Source: Lysobacter spongiicola DSM 21749 (GTDB lineage Bacteria; Pseudomonadota; Gammaproteobacteria; Xanthomonadales; Xanthomonadaceae). From it: a stretch of 64,000 nt of DNA. The translations under genes were made by a program, and so were the position numbers. Below are positions 23,657 to 33,498 of the stretch, piece by piece (the stretch's first letter is position 1; the number at the start of each line of letters is the position of its first letter). The DNA lies in NCBI RefSeq assembly GCF_900167055.1, contig NZ_FUXP01000001.1, positions 496,001 to 560,000 on the forward strand, read 5' to 3'. The notes below the pieces were generated by a model. The model did no database searches, was not told where the DNA came from, and saw only the letters and a program-made list of their open reading frames with translations.

Positions 23657-26600
23657 GCGCCCTGCCCGGCTACGCCGAACTGCACTGCCTGTCCGCCTTC
23701 AGCTTCCAGCGCGGGGCCTCGATCGCGCCGGAGCTGTTCGAGCGGGCAAAACAGTTGGGCTACGCCGCGCTGGCGATCACCGATGAGGGTTCACTGGCCG
23801 GCATCGTGCGTGCGCTCGAGGCCTCGGAGCGGTTCGGCGTGAAGCTGATCGTCGGCAGCGAGGTGCAGGTCGAGGATGGTCCCAAGCTCGTGCTGCTGGT
23901 CGAGGACCAGCGCGGCTACACCGCCCTGTGCCAGTTGTTGACCCACGCCCGCCGGCGCGCTCCCAAGGGCGGATACCGGTTGCTGCGCGAGGACTTCACC
24001 GACACCGCCGGCCTGCTGGCGTTGTGGGTTCCGGGCGGGATTCCCGATGACGCCCACGCCCGCTGGGTCGGCGGCATGTTCCCCGGCCGCACCTGGTTGG
24101 CCGTCGAGCTGCATCGCGGCCCCGACGACGAGGCCCGCATCGAACAACTGCGCCGCGCCGGCGCCCGCTTCGGCTTGCCGCTGGTGGCCGCCGGCGATGT
24201 CCACATGCACGTGCGCGGCCGCCGCGCCCTGCAGGACACCATGACCGCCATCCGCCACCACGTCACCGTCGCCGAGGCCGGCCACCGGCTGTTCCCCAAT
24301 GGCGAACGCCACTTGCGCAGCCGCCGCGCCCTGGCCGCCATCCATCCACCCGACCTGCTGGCCGAGACGGTCCGCATCGCCGACCGCTGCACCTTCAACC
24401 TCAGGCAGCTGCGTTACGAATACCCGCATGAACTGGTGCCGGCCGGCCACACCGCCACCAGCTGGTTGCGCCATCTCACCGAGGAAGGCGCGCGCAGCCG
24501 CTGGCCCGGGGGCATCGGCGAAAAGGCACGTGGACTGATCGAACACGAGCTGGCGCTGATCGCCGAGCTGGAATACGAATCCTTCTTCCTGACCGTGCAC
24601 GACATCGTGCGCTTCGCGCGCTCGCGCGGGATCCTCTGCCAGGGCCGTGGCTCGGCCGCGAACTCGGCGGTCTGCTATGCACTGGGCGTGACCGAGATCG
24701 ACCCGGCACGGATGAACATGCTGTTCGAACGGTTCCTCTCGCGCGAGCGCAAGGAGCCGCCCGACATCGACGTGGACTTCGAGCACGAGCGCCGCGAAGA
24801 AGTCATCCAGTACGTGTTCGAACGCTACGGCCGCGAACGCGCCGCCCTGACCGCCATCGCCACCCAGTACCGCGGCCGCGGCGCGGTGCGCGACGTCGGT
24901 CGGGCCCTGGGCCTGCCGGCGGACCTGGTCGGCGAGCTGGCCTCGACCCTGGACCAGTGGAGCAGCGAGGCGCCGATCGCCGAACACCTGCGCGAGCGGG
25001 GTTTCGACCCGGACTCGCCGGTACTGCGCCAGGTGATCGCCCTGACCACGGAATTGATCGGCTTCCCGCGCCACCTGTCCCAGCATCCGGGTGGCTTCGT
25101 CATCTCCGAGCATCCGCTGCACACCCTGGTGCCGGTGGAGAACGCGGCGATGGCCGACCGCACCGTCATCCAGTGGGACAAGGACGATCTCGACCTGCTC
25201 GGGCTGCTCAAGGTCGACTGCCTCGCGCTGGGTATGCTGACCGCGGTGCGCAAGACCCTGGACCTGTTGCGCGACAGCGGGCGCCGCGACATGGCCATGG
25301 CCGACATCCCCGCCAAGGACGGGCCGACCTTCGAGATGATCAGCCGCGCCGACACCATCGGCGTGTTCCAGATCGAGTCGCGCGCGCAGATGGCGATGCT
25401 GCCGCGCCTGAAACCGCGCGAGTTCTACGACCTGGTGATCCAGGTAGCGATCGTGCGGCCCGGCCCGATCCAGGGTGAGATGGTCAATCCCTACCTCAAG
25501 CGCCGCAACGGCGAAGAGCCCATCGACTACCCGTCCGACAAGCTCAGGGAAGTGCTTGGCCGCACGCTGGGGGTGCCGCTGTTCCAGGAGCAGGTGATGC
25601 AGATCGCGATCACCGCCGCCGGCTTCGAGCCCGGCGAGGCCGACCAGCTGCGCCGCTCGATGGCGGCATGGAAGCGCCATGGCGGACTGGAACCGCATCG
25701 CGAGCGGTTGCTGGCGGGCATGTTGGATAACGGCTATACGCAGGAATACGCCGACAGGCTGTTCGACCAGATCAAGGGATTCGGCAGCTACGGCTTTCCC
25801 GAGTCCCACGCCGCCAGCTTCGCCCTGATCGCCTACGTCAGCAGCTGGCTCAAGTGCCATGAACCGGCCGCATTCGCCTGCGCGCTGATCAACTCCTGGC
25901 CGATGGGGTTCTACTCACCCGACCAGATCCTGCAGGACGCCCGCCGGCACGGCCTTCGCACGCTTCCGGTGGACGTGCGGTACAGCGACTGGGACTGCAG
26001 CCTCGAAGACGACGCTCCCCCGCACTCTGTCCCCCGAAGGGAGTCCCGTCTGGGTGTAGGAGCGGCTTCAGCCGCGACCGGCTGGTCGACCGCACGCGCC
26101 GGCACCCGATCGCGGCTGAAGCCGCTCCTACAGTCGAATTCGCAGCAAGGTGAAGTCGAAGCCTCCCCCCGGAATACCGCGCGGCAACCGGCCATTCGCA
26201 TGGGCCTGCGGATGATTCGTGGATTCCCGGAGGAGGCGGCGAGACGGGTCGAGACCGCTCGGGCGCTGCAATCATTCTCCGATGTCGCGGACCTGTGCGC
26301 CCGCGCCCGACTGGACCGTCGCCAGCAATCGCTGCTCGCCGATGCCGGTGCCCTGCGCGGGCTGGCCGGTCACCGCCACCGTGCCCGCTGGGCGATCACC
26401 GGGGTCGAACCGCAGTTGCCGCTGTTCGCGGAAGCACCCGCCGCAGCCGAGACCGACCCGATCATGCTGCCGTTGCCCAGTGCCGATGAGGACATGCGTG
26501 CCGACTACGCCATGACCGGCACCACCCTGGGCCGGCACCCGCTGTCGATGATCCGCAAGGCGCTGTCGGCACACCGCTGCCGACGCTCAGGCGAGGTGGC

Positions 26601-26898
26601 CCGGATGCCCCACGGCCGCAACGTGCGCGTGGCCGGGCTGGTGACGCTGCGCCAACGCCCACAGACCGCCAGCGGCGTGATCTTCATGACGCTGGAGGAC
26701 GAAGACGGCATGACCAACGTGGTGGTCTGGCGCCACCTCGCCGACCGCCAGCGGCGCGAACTGCTGGAATCGCGCCTGCTCGCGGTCGAAGGCCGGCTGG
26801 AGAGTCGCGATGGCGTGCAGCACCTGGTCGCCCGGCGGCTGGAGAACCTGACCCCGTTGCTCGGCGAGCTCGACGCCCGCTCCCGCGACTTCCACTGA
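23653..26898 (+). CDS. dnaE2: Error-prone DNA polymerase DnaE2 with in-frame REP insertion
   Basis: C-family polymerase of 1081 aa, the catalytic partner of ImuA/ImuB in damage-induced mutagenesis. The N-terminal PHP domain begins [12 protein letters not shown]. The palm catalytic motif PDIDVDF is at about 370-376, with [15 protein letters not shown] just before it. The [21 protein letters not shown] block, helix-hairpin-helix and OB domains follow. The region around residues 785-850 is longer than in relatives: an intact 78-nt REP pair (26055-26132) is translated in frame between CSLE and [10 protein letters not shown]. The ATG at 23653 overlaps imuB as ATGA; longer frames upstream lie inside imuB. 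Confidence 0.94.
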   Translation: MSALPGYAELHCLSAFSFQRGASIAPELFERAKQLGYAALAITDEGSLAGIVRALEASERFGVKLIVGSEVQVEDGPKLVLLVEDQRGYTALCQLLTHARRRAPKGGYRLLREDFTDTAGLLALWVPGGIPDDAHARWVGGMFPGRTWLAVELHRGPDDEARIEQLRRAGARFGLPLVAAGDVHMHVRGRRALQDTMTAIRHHVTVAEAGHRLFPNGERHLRSRRALAAIHPPDLLAETVRIADRCTFNLRQLRYEYPHELVPAGHTATSWLRHLTEEGARSRWPGGIGEKARGLIEHELALIAELEYESFFLTVHDIVRFARSRGILCQGRGSAANSAVCYALGVTEIDPARMNMLFERFLSRERKEPPDIDVDFEHERREEVIQYVFERYGRERAALTAIATQYRGRGAVRDVGRALGLPADLVGELASTLDQWSSEAPIAEHLRERGFDPDSPVLRQVIALTTELIGFPRHLSQHPGGFVISEHPLHTLVPVENAAMADRTVIQWDKDDLDLLGLLKVDCLALGMLTAVRKTLDLLRDSGRRDMAMADIPAKDGPTFEMISRADTIGVFQIESRAQMAMLPRLKPREFYDLVIQVAIVRPGPIQGEMVNPYLKRRNGEEPIDYPSDKLREVLGRTLGVPLFQEQVMQIAITAAGFEPGEADQLRRSMAAWKRHGGLEPHRERLLAGMLDNGYTQEYADRLFDQIKGFGSYGFPESHAASFALIAYVSSWLKCHEPAAFACALINSWPMGFYSPDQILQDARRHGLRTLPVDVRYSDWDCSLEDDAPPHSVPRRESRLGVGAASAATGWSTARAGTRSRLKPLLQSNSQQGEVEASPRNTARQPAIRMGLRMIRGFPEEAARRVETARALQSFSDVADLCARARLDRRQQSLLADAGALRGLAGHRHRARWAITGVEPQLPLFAEAPAAAETDPIMLPLPSADEDMRADYAMTGTTLGRHPLSMIRKALSAHRCRRSGEVARMPHGRNVRVAGLVTLRQRPQTASGVIFMTLEDEDGMTNVVVWRHLADRQRRELLESRLLAVEGRLESRDGVQHLVARRLENLTPLLGELDARSRDFH
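26055..26132. repeat. REP pair (type A) inside dnaE2
   Basis: Near-perfect arms TGTAGGAGCGGCTTCAGCCG and its complement, spaced as in the intergenic copies. It lies entirely within dnaE2 and is read through in frame (VGAASAATG ... RSRLKPLLQ). Confidence 0.92.
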
Positions 26899-26922
26899 TC
26901 TTTCCGCAGAACCCTCCGCCCT

Positions 26923-26999
26923 TGTAGGAGCGGCTTCAGCCGCGACCGGCATCTCTTTCGCGCGTACGACTCCACGATCGCGGCTGAAGCCGCTCCTAC
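26923..26999. repeat. REP pair (type A) downstream of dnaE2
   Basis: Inverted arms of about 24 nt separated by 29 nt, in the 189-nt gap between dnaE2 and the SDR gene. It is one of two type A pairs within 1 kb. Confidence 0.9.
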
Positions 27000-27087
27000 G
27001 CCCCAACGGAAGTCCCCTTGGGGACAAAAGCCGGCAAGGGGAAATCCAGCCGCCATGCATAATCGGGACGACACGGGGGAGAACCAC

Positions 27088-27915
27088 ATGCAGACAGTCG
27101 AAGGCAGGATCGTGCTGGTCACCGGCGCAGCCATGGGCATGGGACGGCTGTACGCCGAACGTGCCATCGCCGAGCGCGCCTCGGCAGTGGTGCTGTGGGA
27201 TATCGACGGCAGGCAGCTGGCTGAGACGCAGGCGGAGCTGGGCGGCACCGCGGCCAACGTGCATGCCTACGTGGTCGACGTGGCCTCGCTGGCCGACATC
27301 ACCACCGCCGCGACCCGGGTCCGGGCCGAGGTCGGCCATCCCGACATCGTCATCAACAACGCGGGGGTGGTGCGCAGCAAGTACTTCTGGGAGCACGATC
27401 ACGTGCGGGACATCGCCTTCGTGATGAACATCAACACGCTCGCCCTGATGCACATCGCCCGCGAGTTCCTGCCGGATATGATCGCCAACGGCAGGCCCGC
27501 CCGCCTGCTCAATGTCGCGTCCGCCTCCGGCATGCTGTCGGTGCCGATGATGAGCGTCTACACCTCGTCGAAGTGGGCGGTGATCGGCTGGAGCGATTCC
27601 GTCCGCCTCGAGCTGGAAAGGGCCGGGCACTCGCACGTGAAGGTCACCACGTTGATCCCCAGTTACATCGGCACCGGCATGTTCGCCGGCGCACGCGCCC
27701 CCCTGCTGACGCCGATCCTCGACCCCGCACGGGTGGTGGACAGGGCCTGGGACGCCATGAAGCGTGGCCGCGCCCGGATCATGATGCCGTGGCCGGTGGC
27801 ATTGAGCGGCGCCCTGCGCGGGCTGCTGCCGCAGCCAGCCTGGGACTGGCTGGCCGGGCGCGTGTTCAAGGTCTACTCCTCGATGGACGCATTCACCGGA
27901 CGCGCGCCACGATGA
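27088..27915 (+). CDS. Short-chain dehydrogenase/reductase
   Basis: NAD(P)-dependent oxidoreductase of 275 aa. The glycine-rich cofactor motif is VTGAAMGMG, followed by Asp (WDID, suggesting NAD preference), INNAGVV, active-site Ser in VASAS and YTSSK (Tyr and Lys). The C-terminal RIMMPWP and WLAGRVFKVY resemble membrane- or lipid-associated SDRs. The start is the ATG at 27088 with GGGGGAGAA upstream; an ATG at 27055 would add 11 poorly conserved residues. It overlaps the aldehyde dehydrogenase by 4 nt, so a shared substrate path (alcohol, aldehyde, acid) is inferred. Substrate unknown. Confidence 0.87.
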   Translation: MQTVEGRIVLVTGAAMGMGRLYAERAIAERASAVVLWDIDGRQLAETQAELGGTAANVHAYVVDVASLADITTAATRVRAEVGHPDIVINNAGVVRSKYFWEHDHVRDIAFVMNINTLALMHIAREFLPDMIANGRPARLLNVASASGMLSVPMMSVYTSSKWAVIGWSDSVRLELERAGHSHVKVTTLIPSYIGTGMFAGARAPLLTPILDPARVVDRAWDAMKRGRARIMMPWPVALSGALRGLLPQPAWDWLAGRVFKVYSSMDAFTGRAPR

Positions 27916-29297
27916 GCAAGATCGACCTTTCCGGGGAAGCAGCACAAGTGGCCCACCTGCGGCGTACCTTCGACAGTGGCCGCACCCGCCCCCTGGCGTG
28001 GCGCCGCCGCCAGCTGCAGGGCCTGCGCCGCCTGCTGGTGGAACGCGAGCCGGAACTGGCGCAGGCCCTGCACCAGGACCTGGGCAAGCCGGCGGTCGAG
28101 AGCTTCGTGACGGAGTTGGGCTTTACCCGCAGCGAGATCGACCATGTGCTCTCGCACCTGTCCAGGTGGATGCGCCCGACCCGGGTCCGGGTACCGATGG
28201 CGCTGCAACCCGCGCGTGCACGGGTGGAGCCGCAACCGCTCGGTGTCGTGCTGGTGATCTCGCCCTGGAACTATCCGGTCCAGTTGCTGCTGGCGCCCCT
28301 GTGCGGCGCACTGGCGGCAGGCAACTGCGCGCTGCTCAAGCCCAGCGAACTGGCGCCGGCCACCTCGAACATCCTTGCGCGGTTGCTGCCCGAATACCTC
28401 GATCCCGATGCGGTGGCCGTCTTGGAGGGGGACGCCGATACTACGACCGCGCTCCTGGAACAGCGGTTCGACCATATCTTCTTCACCGGTGGCACCCGCG
28501 TGGCGAAGATCGTCATGGCCGCTGCCGCCCGGCACCTGACGCCGGTGACCCTGGAGCTGGGCGGCAAGTGCCCGGCCATCGTCAGCGATGGCGACCTGCG
28601 CGCCGCCGCACGCCGGATCGCCTATGCGAAGTTCATCAACGCAGGCCAGACCTGCGTCGCGCCCGACTACGTGCTGGTCGAATCGTCGCGGGCGGATGAG
28701 CTGCTGCGCCACCTGCGCGAGGTCCTGCTCGAGTTCTTCGGGACGGATCCCATCGCCAGCCCCGACTTCGGACGCATCATCAACCGGAAGCACTTCGAGC
28801 GGCTGGTCGGCCTGCTCGGCCATGGACGAGTGCACGTCGGCGGCCGCAGCGATGCGGGGCAGCTGTTCATCGAGCCGACCGTGATCGTCGAGCCCGCGGA
28901 GGGCTCAGAGCTGATGGACGAGGAGATCTTCGGCCCGATCCTGCCCGTGATCCCGGTCGCGGGCGTCGACGCCGCCGTACAGCGCGTGCGTGCAGGTCCC
29001 GCCCCGTTGGCCGCCTACGTCTTCACCGAGCGGCCGGATGTACACAGGTCCGTCGAAAGCGGCGTGCGCGCCGGTGCCATTGGCATCAATGTCTGTGCCG
29101 CCCACCTCGCCGTCCCCGGCCTGCCCTTCGGCGGGCTCGGTCCCAGCGGCATGGGCGCCTACCACGGCAAGCAGTCGTTCGAGACTTTCAGCCAGCTACG
29201 CCCGGTGTTCTCGAAGGGCACGTGGCTGGACACGTTGCGCGTGGTGTATCCGCCCTATACCCGGGCGAAAGCAGAGATATTGCGGCGGCTGCTCTGA
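27912..29297 (+). CDS. Aldehyde dehydrogenase, class 3-like
   Basis: 461-aa aldehyde dehydrogenase of the short class 3 (fatty/coniferyl aldehyde) type. Key parts: ISPWNYPVQLLLAPL with the NAD-binding region, FTGGTRVAKIV, general-base Glu in LELGGK, catalytic Cys in NAGQTCVAPDY and EEIFGPILPV. It starts in an ATGA overlap with the SDR stop. A strong bidirectional terminator follows 13 nt after its stop. It probably oxidises medium- or long-chain aldehydes made by the SDR; the substrate is inferred from class only. Confidence 0.9.
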   Translation: MSKIDLSGEAAQVAHLRRTFDSGRTRPLAWRRRQLQGLRRLLVEREPELAQALHQDLGKPAVESFVTELGFTRSEIDHVLSHLSRWMRPTRVRVPMALQPARARVEPQPLGVVLVISPWNYPVQLLLAPLCGALAAGNCALLKPSELAPATSNILARLLPEYLDPDAVAVLEGDADTTTALLEQRFDHIFFTGGTRVAKIVMAAAARHLTPVTLELGGKCPAIVSDGDLRAAARRIAYAKFINAGQTCVAPDYVLVESSRADELLRHLREVLLEFFGTDPIASPDFGRIINRKHFERLVGLLGHGRVHVGGRSDAGQLFIEPTVIVEPAEGSELMDEEIFGPILPVIPVAGVDAAVQRVRAGPAPLAAYVFTERPDVHRSVESGVRAGAIGINVCAAHLAVPGLPFGGLGPSGMGAYHGKQSFETFSQLRPVFSKGTWLDTLRVVYPPYTRAKAEILRRLL

Positions 29298-29309
29298 TCC
29301 GGCAAAAAG

Positions 29310-29335
29310 AAAAAGCGGGCCGAAGCCCGCTTTTT
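29310..29335. terminator. Bidirectional terminator between the aldehyde dehydrogenase gene and pnp
   Basis: Stem AAAAGCGGGC (29311-29320) and GCCCGCTTTT (29325-29334) with loop CGAA, flanked by A and T runs on both sides. It serves both convergent genes. Confidence 0.92.
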
Positions 29336-29359
29336 CGTATCACACGATGACGTGGCGGC

Positions 29360-31468
29360 TTATTCGGCCGACTCGCCCTCGCCTTCTTCCACGGCCTTCA
29401 TCGACAGGCGGATGCGGCCCTGCTTGTCGACTTCCAGCACCTTGACCTTGACCAGGTCGCCTTCCTTCAGCTTGTCGGATACCTTCTCGACGCGCTCGTT
29501 GGAGATCTGCGAGACGTGCACGAGGCCGTCCTTGCCCGGCAGGATGGTGACGAACGCACCGAAGTCCATGATCTTGGCGACCTTGCCCTCGTAGATCCGG
29601 CCCGGCTCGACATCGGACGTGATCTGCTCGATGCGGTCCTTGGCGGCGTTGGCGGCGGCGGCGTTGACCGATGCGATGACGATGGTGCCGTCATCCTGGA
29701 TGTCGATCTGGGTGCCGGTCTCCTTGGTGATGGCCTGGATGGTGGAACCACCCTTGCCGATCACTTCGCGGATCTTGTCCGGGTGGATCTTCATGGTCAG
29801 CAGTCGCGGCGCGAACTCGCTGAGCTCGCCACGCGGCGCGGTCAGGGCATTGGCCATCTCGCCGAGGATGTGCAGGCGGCCCTGCTTGGCCTGGGCCAGC
29901 GCGACCTTCATGATCTCTTCGGTGATGCCCTGGATCTTGATGTCCATCTGCAGGGCGGAGATGCCCTCGCTGGTACCGGCCACCTTGAAGTCCATGTCGC
30001 CGAGGTGGTCCTCGTCGCCGAGGATGTCCGACAGCACGACGAAGTCATTGCCTTCCTTCACCAGGCCCATCGCGATGCCCGCCACCGGTGCCTTGATCGG
30101 CACGCCGGCATCCATCAGCGCCAGCGAGCTGCCGCAGACCGAAGCCATCGAGGACGAGCCGTTCGACTCGGTGATCTCCGAGACGATGCGGATGGTGTAC
30201 GGGAACTCTTCCATCGACGGCATCACCGCCAGCACGCCACGCTTGGCGAGGCGGCCGTGGCCGATCTCGCGACGCTTCGGACCCATCATGCGGCCCGCTT
30301 CACCCACCGAGTACGGGGGGAAGTTGTAGTGGAACAGGAAGTGCTCCTTGTACTCGCCCGAAACGGCATCGATGATCTGGCCGTCGCGTGCGGTACCGAG
30401 GGTCGCGACCACGATCGCCTGGGTCTCGCCGCGGGTGAACAGCGACGAGCCATGGGTCCGCGGCAGGATGCCGACCTTCGAATCGATCGGACGCACGGTG
30501 TCCAGTGCACGACCATCGATACGGACCTTGGTGCTGAGCACCGCGCCACGCATGGTCTCGTACTCGAGCTCGGAGAACTCCTTGGAGAGCTCGGCGTTGC
30601 TCCACTCGTTGGCTTCGCACTGCGGGGCCAGCGAAGCCAGCACTTCCTTCTTCAGCGCCGAGATCGCATCGCGGCGCTCAGCCTTGTTGCGGATCTGGAA
30701 GGCGTCGGAGAGGCGGTTGCCGATCGCATTCTTGAGCGCGGAAACGATCGCGTCGTTGCGCGCCGGAGCCGCCCAGTCCCACTTCGGCTTGCCGGCTTCG
30801 GCGACGAGCTCGTTGATCGCGTCGATGGCGACCTGCATCTGCTGGTGGCCGAACATCACCGCGCCCAGCATCACGTCTTCCGACAGCACGTCGGCTTCGG
30901 ATTCCACCATGAGCACGGCGGCCTTGGTACCGGCGACGACCAGCTCCAACTTGGAGTCTTCCAGCTCGGTCTTGGTCGGGTTCAGCAGGTATTCGCCGTC
31001 CTTGTAGCCCACCTTCGCGGCGCCGATCGGGCCGTCGAACGGAGCGCCGGACAATGCAAGCGCGGCCGACGCGCCCAGCAGGGCCGGGATGTCGCCGTCG
31101 ATCTCCGGGTTCATGGACATCACCGTGGCGATGATCTGGACTTCGTTGCGGAAGCCCTCCGGGAACAGCGGACGGATCGGGCGATCGATCAGGCGCGAGA
31201 TCAGCGTTTCCTTCTCGGTCTGGCGGCCTTCACGCTTGAAGAAGCCACCCGGGATGCGGCCGCCGGCGTAGAACTTCTCCTGGTAGTCGACGGTCAGGGG
31301 GAAGAAGTCCTGCCCCTCGCGCGCGGTCCGGTTGGCGACGGCGCTGACCAGCAGCACGGTGTCCTCGATCCGGACGATGACGGCGCCGCCGGCCTGGCGG
31401 GCGATCTCGCCGGTTTCCAGGGTGACCTGGTGTTTGCCGTACTGGAAGGTCTTGGTTGTTTTTGCCAC
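29360..31468 (-). CDS. pnp: Polyribonucleotide nucleotidyltransferase (PNPase)
   Basis: Phosphorolytic 3'-5' exoribonuclease and degradosome component, 702 aa. Two RNase PH domains (about 1-145 and 310-540) flank a helical linker; then a KH domain ([15 protein letters not shown]) and an S1 domain ([15 protein letters not shown]) follow. The start is a GTG with AGGAA 7 nt upstream. A long palindrome at 31569-31593 separates it from rpsO, as in the enterobacterial rpsO-pnp pair, where leader cleavage autoregulates PNPase. Last gene of the rimP operon. Confidence 0.98.
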   Translation of the reverse strand: MAKTTKTFQYGKHQVTLETGEIARQAGGAVIVRIEDTVLLVSAVANRTAREGQDFFPLTVDYQEKFYAGGRIPGGFFKREGRQTEKETLISRLIDRPIRPLFPEGFRNEVQIIATVMSMNPEIDGDIPALLGASAALALSGAPFDGPIGAAKVGYKDGEYLLNPTKTELEDSKLELVVAGTKAAVLMVESEADVLSEDVMLGAVMFGHQQMQVAIDAINELVAEAGKPKWDWAAPARNDAIVSALKNAIGNRLSDAFQIRNKAERRDAISALKKEVLASLAPQCEANEWSNAELSKEFSELEYETMRGAVLSTKVRIDGRALDTVRPIDSKVGILPRTHGSSLFTRGETQAIVVATLGTARDGQIIDAVSGEYKEHFLFHYNFPPYSVGEAGRMMGPKRREIGHGRLAKRGVLAVMPSMEEFPYTIRIVSEITESNGSSSMASVCGSSLALMDAGVPIKAPVAGIAMGLVKEGNDFVVLSDILGDEDHLGDMDFKVAGTSEGISALQMDIKIQGITEEIMKVALAQAKQGRLHILGEMANALTAPRGELSEFAPRLLTMKIHPDKIREVIGKGGSTIQAITKETGTQIDIQDDGTIVIASVNAAAANAAKDRIEQITSDVEPGRIYEGKVAKIMDFGAFVTILPGKDGLVHVSQISNERVEKVSDKLKEGDLVKVKVLEVDKQGRIRLSMKAVEEGEGESAE

Positions 31469-31568
31469 GTTGGGTTCCTATCGGTTCGGTGCGATCCGGA
31501 CATGGCCCTTGCCCTGCCCGGTCGGTCGCCGGCTCGCGACCTGAGGGATCTTCCGATCCCGTAAACGA

Positions 31569-31593
31569 ACCGCGGCGCATGATGCGCCGCGGT
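31569..31593 (-). terminator. Palindrome between rpsO and pnp
   Basis: Twelve-base arms (ACCGCGGCGCAT and ATGCGCCGCGGT) flank a single central base. There is no long T run downstream, so it may act as a processing site or partial attenuator in place of a full terminator. The position matches the RNase III/attenuator region of other rpsO-pnp operons. Confidence 0.6.
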
Positions 31594-31605
31594 GGTGGAA
31601 CTGGA

Positions 31606-31866
31606 TCAGCGACGCAGGCCCAGCTTCTCGATCAGGGCCTTGTAGCGCTGGTTGTCCTTGCGCTTCAGGTAGTCGAGCAGGCTGCGACGACGGTTGACCA
31701 TCATCAACAGGCCACGACGGCTGTGGTGGTCCTGCTTGTGCGCCTTGAAGTGGCCCTGGAGCTGTTCGATCCGGGCCGTGAGCAGGGCGACCTGGACTTC
31801 CGGCGAACCGGTGTCGTTATCGCCGCGCTTGTTTTCTTCGATGACCTTGCTGGTGTCGATGGGCAT
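31606..31866 (-). CDS. rpsO: 30S ribosomal protein S15
   Basis: 86-aa primary 16S rRNA-binding protein of the small subunit central domain. The sequence is canonical: [33 protein letters not shown] and [13 protein letters not shown]. The start is ATG 31866 (MPIDTSK); the longer frame upstream is not conserved. It lies between truB and pnp on the minus strand. Confidence 0.98.
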   Translation of the reverse strand: MPIDTSKVIEENKRGDNDTGSPEVQVALLTARIEQLQGHFKAHKQDHHSRRGLLMMVNRRRSLLDYLKRKDNQRYKALIEKLGLRR

Positions 31867-32039
31867 GTTGTTTCTCTGTTTGATGCGCGACCCGCAGAAC
31901 GCGCCCGGCGCTGGAAATGCCAACGCCGACGCACCGCCTGGTCCGCCGCTTGCCTAGGGGATGTTGCGATTGATGCTTGAAAAGCCCGCGAATTGTAGCC
32001 CCCGTACCGGAGGGCCACAAGCAGCCGGCCCGCCGCCCG

Positions 32040-32978
32040 TCAGGTGGGGCTGGCCGATGCCCAGCTGAACAGCCTGCGGGGCCGCAGCAACCCGCCCCCG
32101 TCCATGCTTCCGAGCCCGAGAACCTGCCCGGCCGGCCCGTAGATCGCCACCGGTTCGCACGGTTCAGCCGGCGCCGGCATCTGCAGGCTCTGTCCATGCG
32201 ACAGCCGCGTCGCCTGCTGGCCGTCCAGCGTGACCGCCGGGAAGTCTGACAGCCCCGCGGATATGGGCAGCAGGCAGCCTTCCAGCGCTTCCCCCCCCTG
32301 TTCAGACAAGGCCTGCAGCGCCTCGATGGTGAACATCGGCTGGCCCCGGAACGGATCCACCCATAGCCTGCGCAGGCACTCCACATGGGCGCCGCAGCCG
32401 AGCGCCTCGCCCAGATCGCGCACGAGGCTGCGGATGTAGGTGCCCGAGCCGCACTCGACATGGAGCCGAAGCCGCGGGCCGTCGCGTTCCAGGAGTTCGA
32501 TCGAATGCACCTGGACCTCGCGCTCCGGTGCTTCTATCGACTCGCCGCGGCGCGCCTTCGCATACAGGGGTTCACCGCCCTGCTTGAGGGCCGAGTAGAT
32601 GGGGGCACGCTGGCGAATTGCGCCACGCAGCGGCACCAATGCGGCCTCGATGGCGGCGGCGTCGAGCTGCGGTATTTCGCGCTCGCGCAGCACCTGGCCG
32701 TCGGCATCGTCGGTATCGGTGGTGAGACCCAGCACCGCGACGGTCTCATAGGCCTTGGAAGCGCCCAGGAGCAGTCCGGCGATCTTGGTCGCTTCGCCGA
32801 AACAGATCGGCAGCAGGCCGGTGGCCAGAGGATCCAGGCTGCCGGTGTGGCCGCCCTTTTCGGCGCGGAACAGGTGGCGTACCCGCTGCAAGGCCTGGTT
32901 GGAACTCAGGCCCGCCGGCTTGTCCAGCAGCAGCAGACCATCGAGGGATCGGAATTTCGTTCGGGGGCGCTGGGTCAT
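32040..32978 (-). CDS. truB: tRNA pseudouridine(55) synthase
   Basis: 312-aa enzyme making Psi55 in the T-loop of tRNAs. Catalytic Asp49 sits in [23 protein letters not shown] and [16 protein letters not shown] are further family blocks, and the C-terminal PUA-like part includes [10 protein letters not shown]. It lies between rbfA and rpsO. The rbfA-truB gap contains a REP pair, and the 173-nt truB-rpsO gap likely holds the rpsO leader. Confidence 0.97.
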   Translation of the reverse strand: MTQRPRTKFRSLDGLLLLDKPAGLSSNQALQRVRHLFRAEKGGHTGSLDPLATGLLPICFGEATKIAGLLLGASKAYETVAVLGLTTDTDDADGQVLREREIPQLDAAAIEAALVPLRGAIRQRAPIYSALKQGGEPLYAKARRGESIEAPEREVQVHSIELLERDGPRLRLHVECGSGTYIRSLVRDLGEALGCGAHVECLRRLWVDPFRGQPMFTIEALQALSEQGGEALEGCLLPISAGLSDFPAVTLDGQQATRLSHGQSLQMPAPAEPCEPVAIYGPAGQVLGLGSMDGGGLLRPRRLFSWASASPT

Positions 32979-33011
32979 CGCGGTCAGGCGGCTCCCGGTT
33001 GTTGATGTCCC

Positions 33012-33088
33012 GCAGGAGCGGCTTCAGCCGCGATCGGATGGTCGGTTGTACATACCGGTCTGCGATCGCGGCTGAAGCCGCTCCTACA
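33012..33088. repeat. REP pair (type A) between rbfA and truB
   Basis: Arms as in the other type A pairs, with one mismatch in the left head (GCAGGAG for GTAGGAG). It is inserted inside the otherwise compact rimP-pnp operon. Confidence 0.88.
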
Positions 33089-33111
33089 AAGAGCGAAGCG
33101 GGCGACGGGCG

Positions 33112-33492
33112 CTACTGGCCCGCCCCGCCCTCTTCTTCGGCAGGTGTCGGGGGATTCTCGCGCAACAGTGTCTCGATGCGCTCGCCACGGTCGACGGATT
33201 CGTCGTAGTGGAAGTGCAGCTCCGGCACGTGGCGCAGCTTCATCGCCTTGCCCAGCTCATAGCGAATGGGCTTCACCAGTTCCTTGAGGCCCTTCATCGC
33301 CTCGGCCGCACGTTCCGGCTGCAGGGCGGTGACGAACACCTTGGCATGGGCCAGGTCGCGGGTGACTTCGACGTCGGACACGCTGACCGACGGCAGGCCG
33401 TGCTCCCGCACGGCTGCGTGGACCAGCGTGCCCAGCTCGCGACGGAGCTGGGCGGAGACACGGTCGCTGCGATAGAACGATTTCTGCGCCAT
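33112..33492 (-). CDS. rbfA: Ribosome-binding factor A
   Basis: 126-aa KH-like factor for late 30S maturation and cold adaptation. Recognisable blocks are FYRSDRVSAQLRRELGTLVH, SVSDVEVTRDLAHAKVFVT and LRHVPELHFHYDES. It starts 6 nt after the infB stop. Normal length. Confidence 0.97.
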   Translation of the reverse strand: MAQKSFYRSDRVSAQLRRELGTLVHAAVREHGLPSVSVSDVEVTRDLAHAKVFVTALQPERAAEAMKGLKELVKPIRYELGKAMKLRHVPELHFHYDESVDRGERIETLLRENPPTPAEEEGGAGQ

Positions 33493-33498
33493 GGCCGG

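Noticed and set aside
23791-25860. 689-codon open frame antisense to dnaE2
   Set aside because: Shadow of the dnaE2 codon pattern with no recognisable family.
29516-31564. 682-codon open frame antisense to pnp
   Set aside because: pnp is beyond doubt on the other strand. High GC with GC-rich third positions leaves long antisense frames free of stops; the translation has no recognisable domain.
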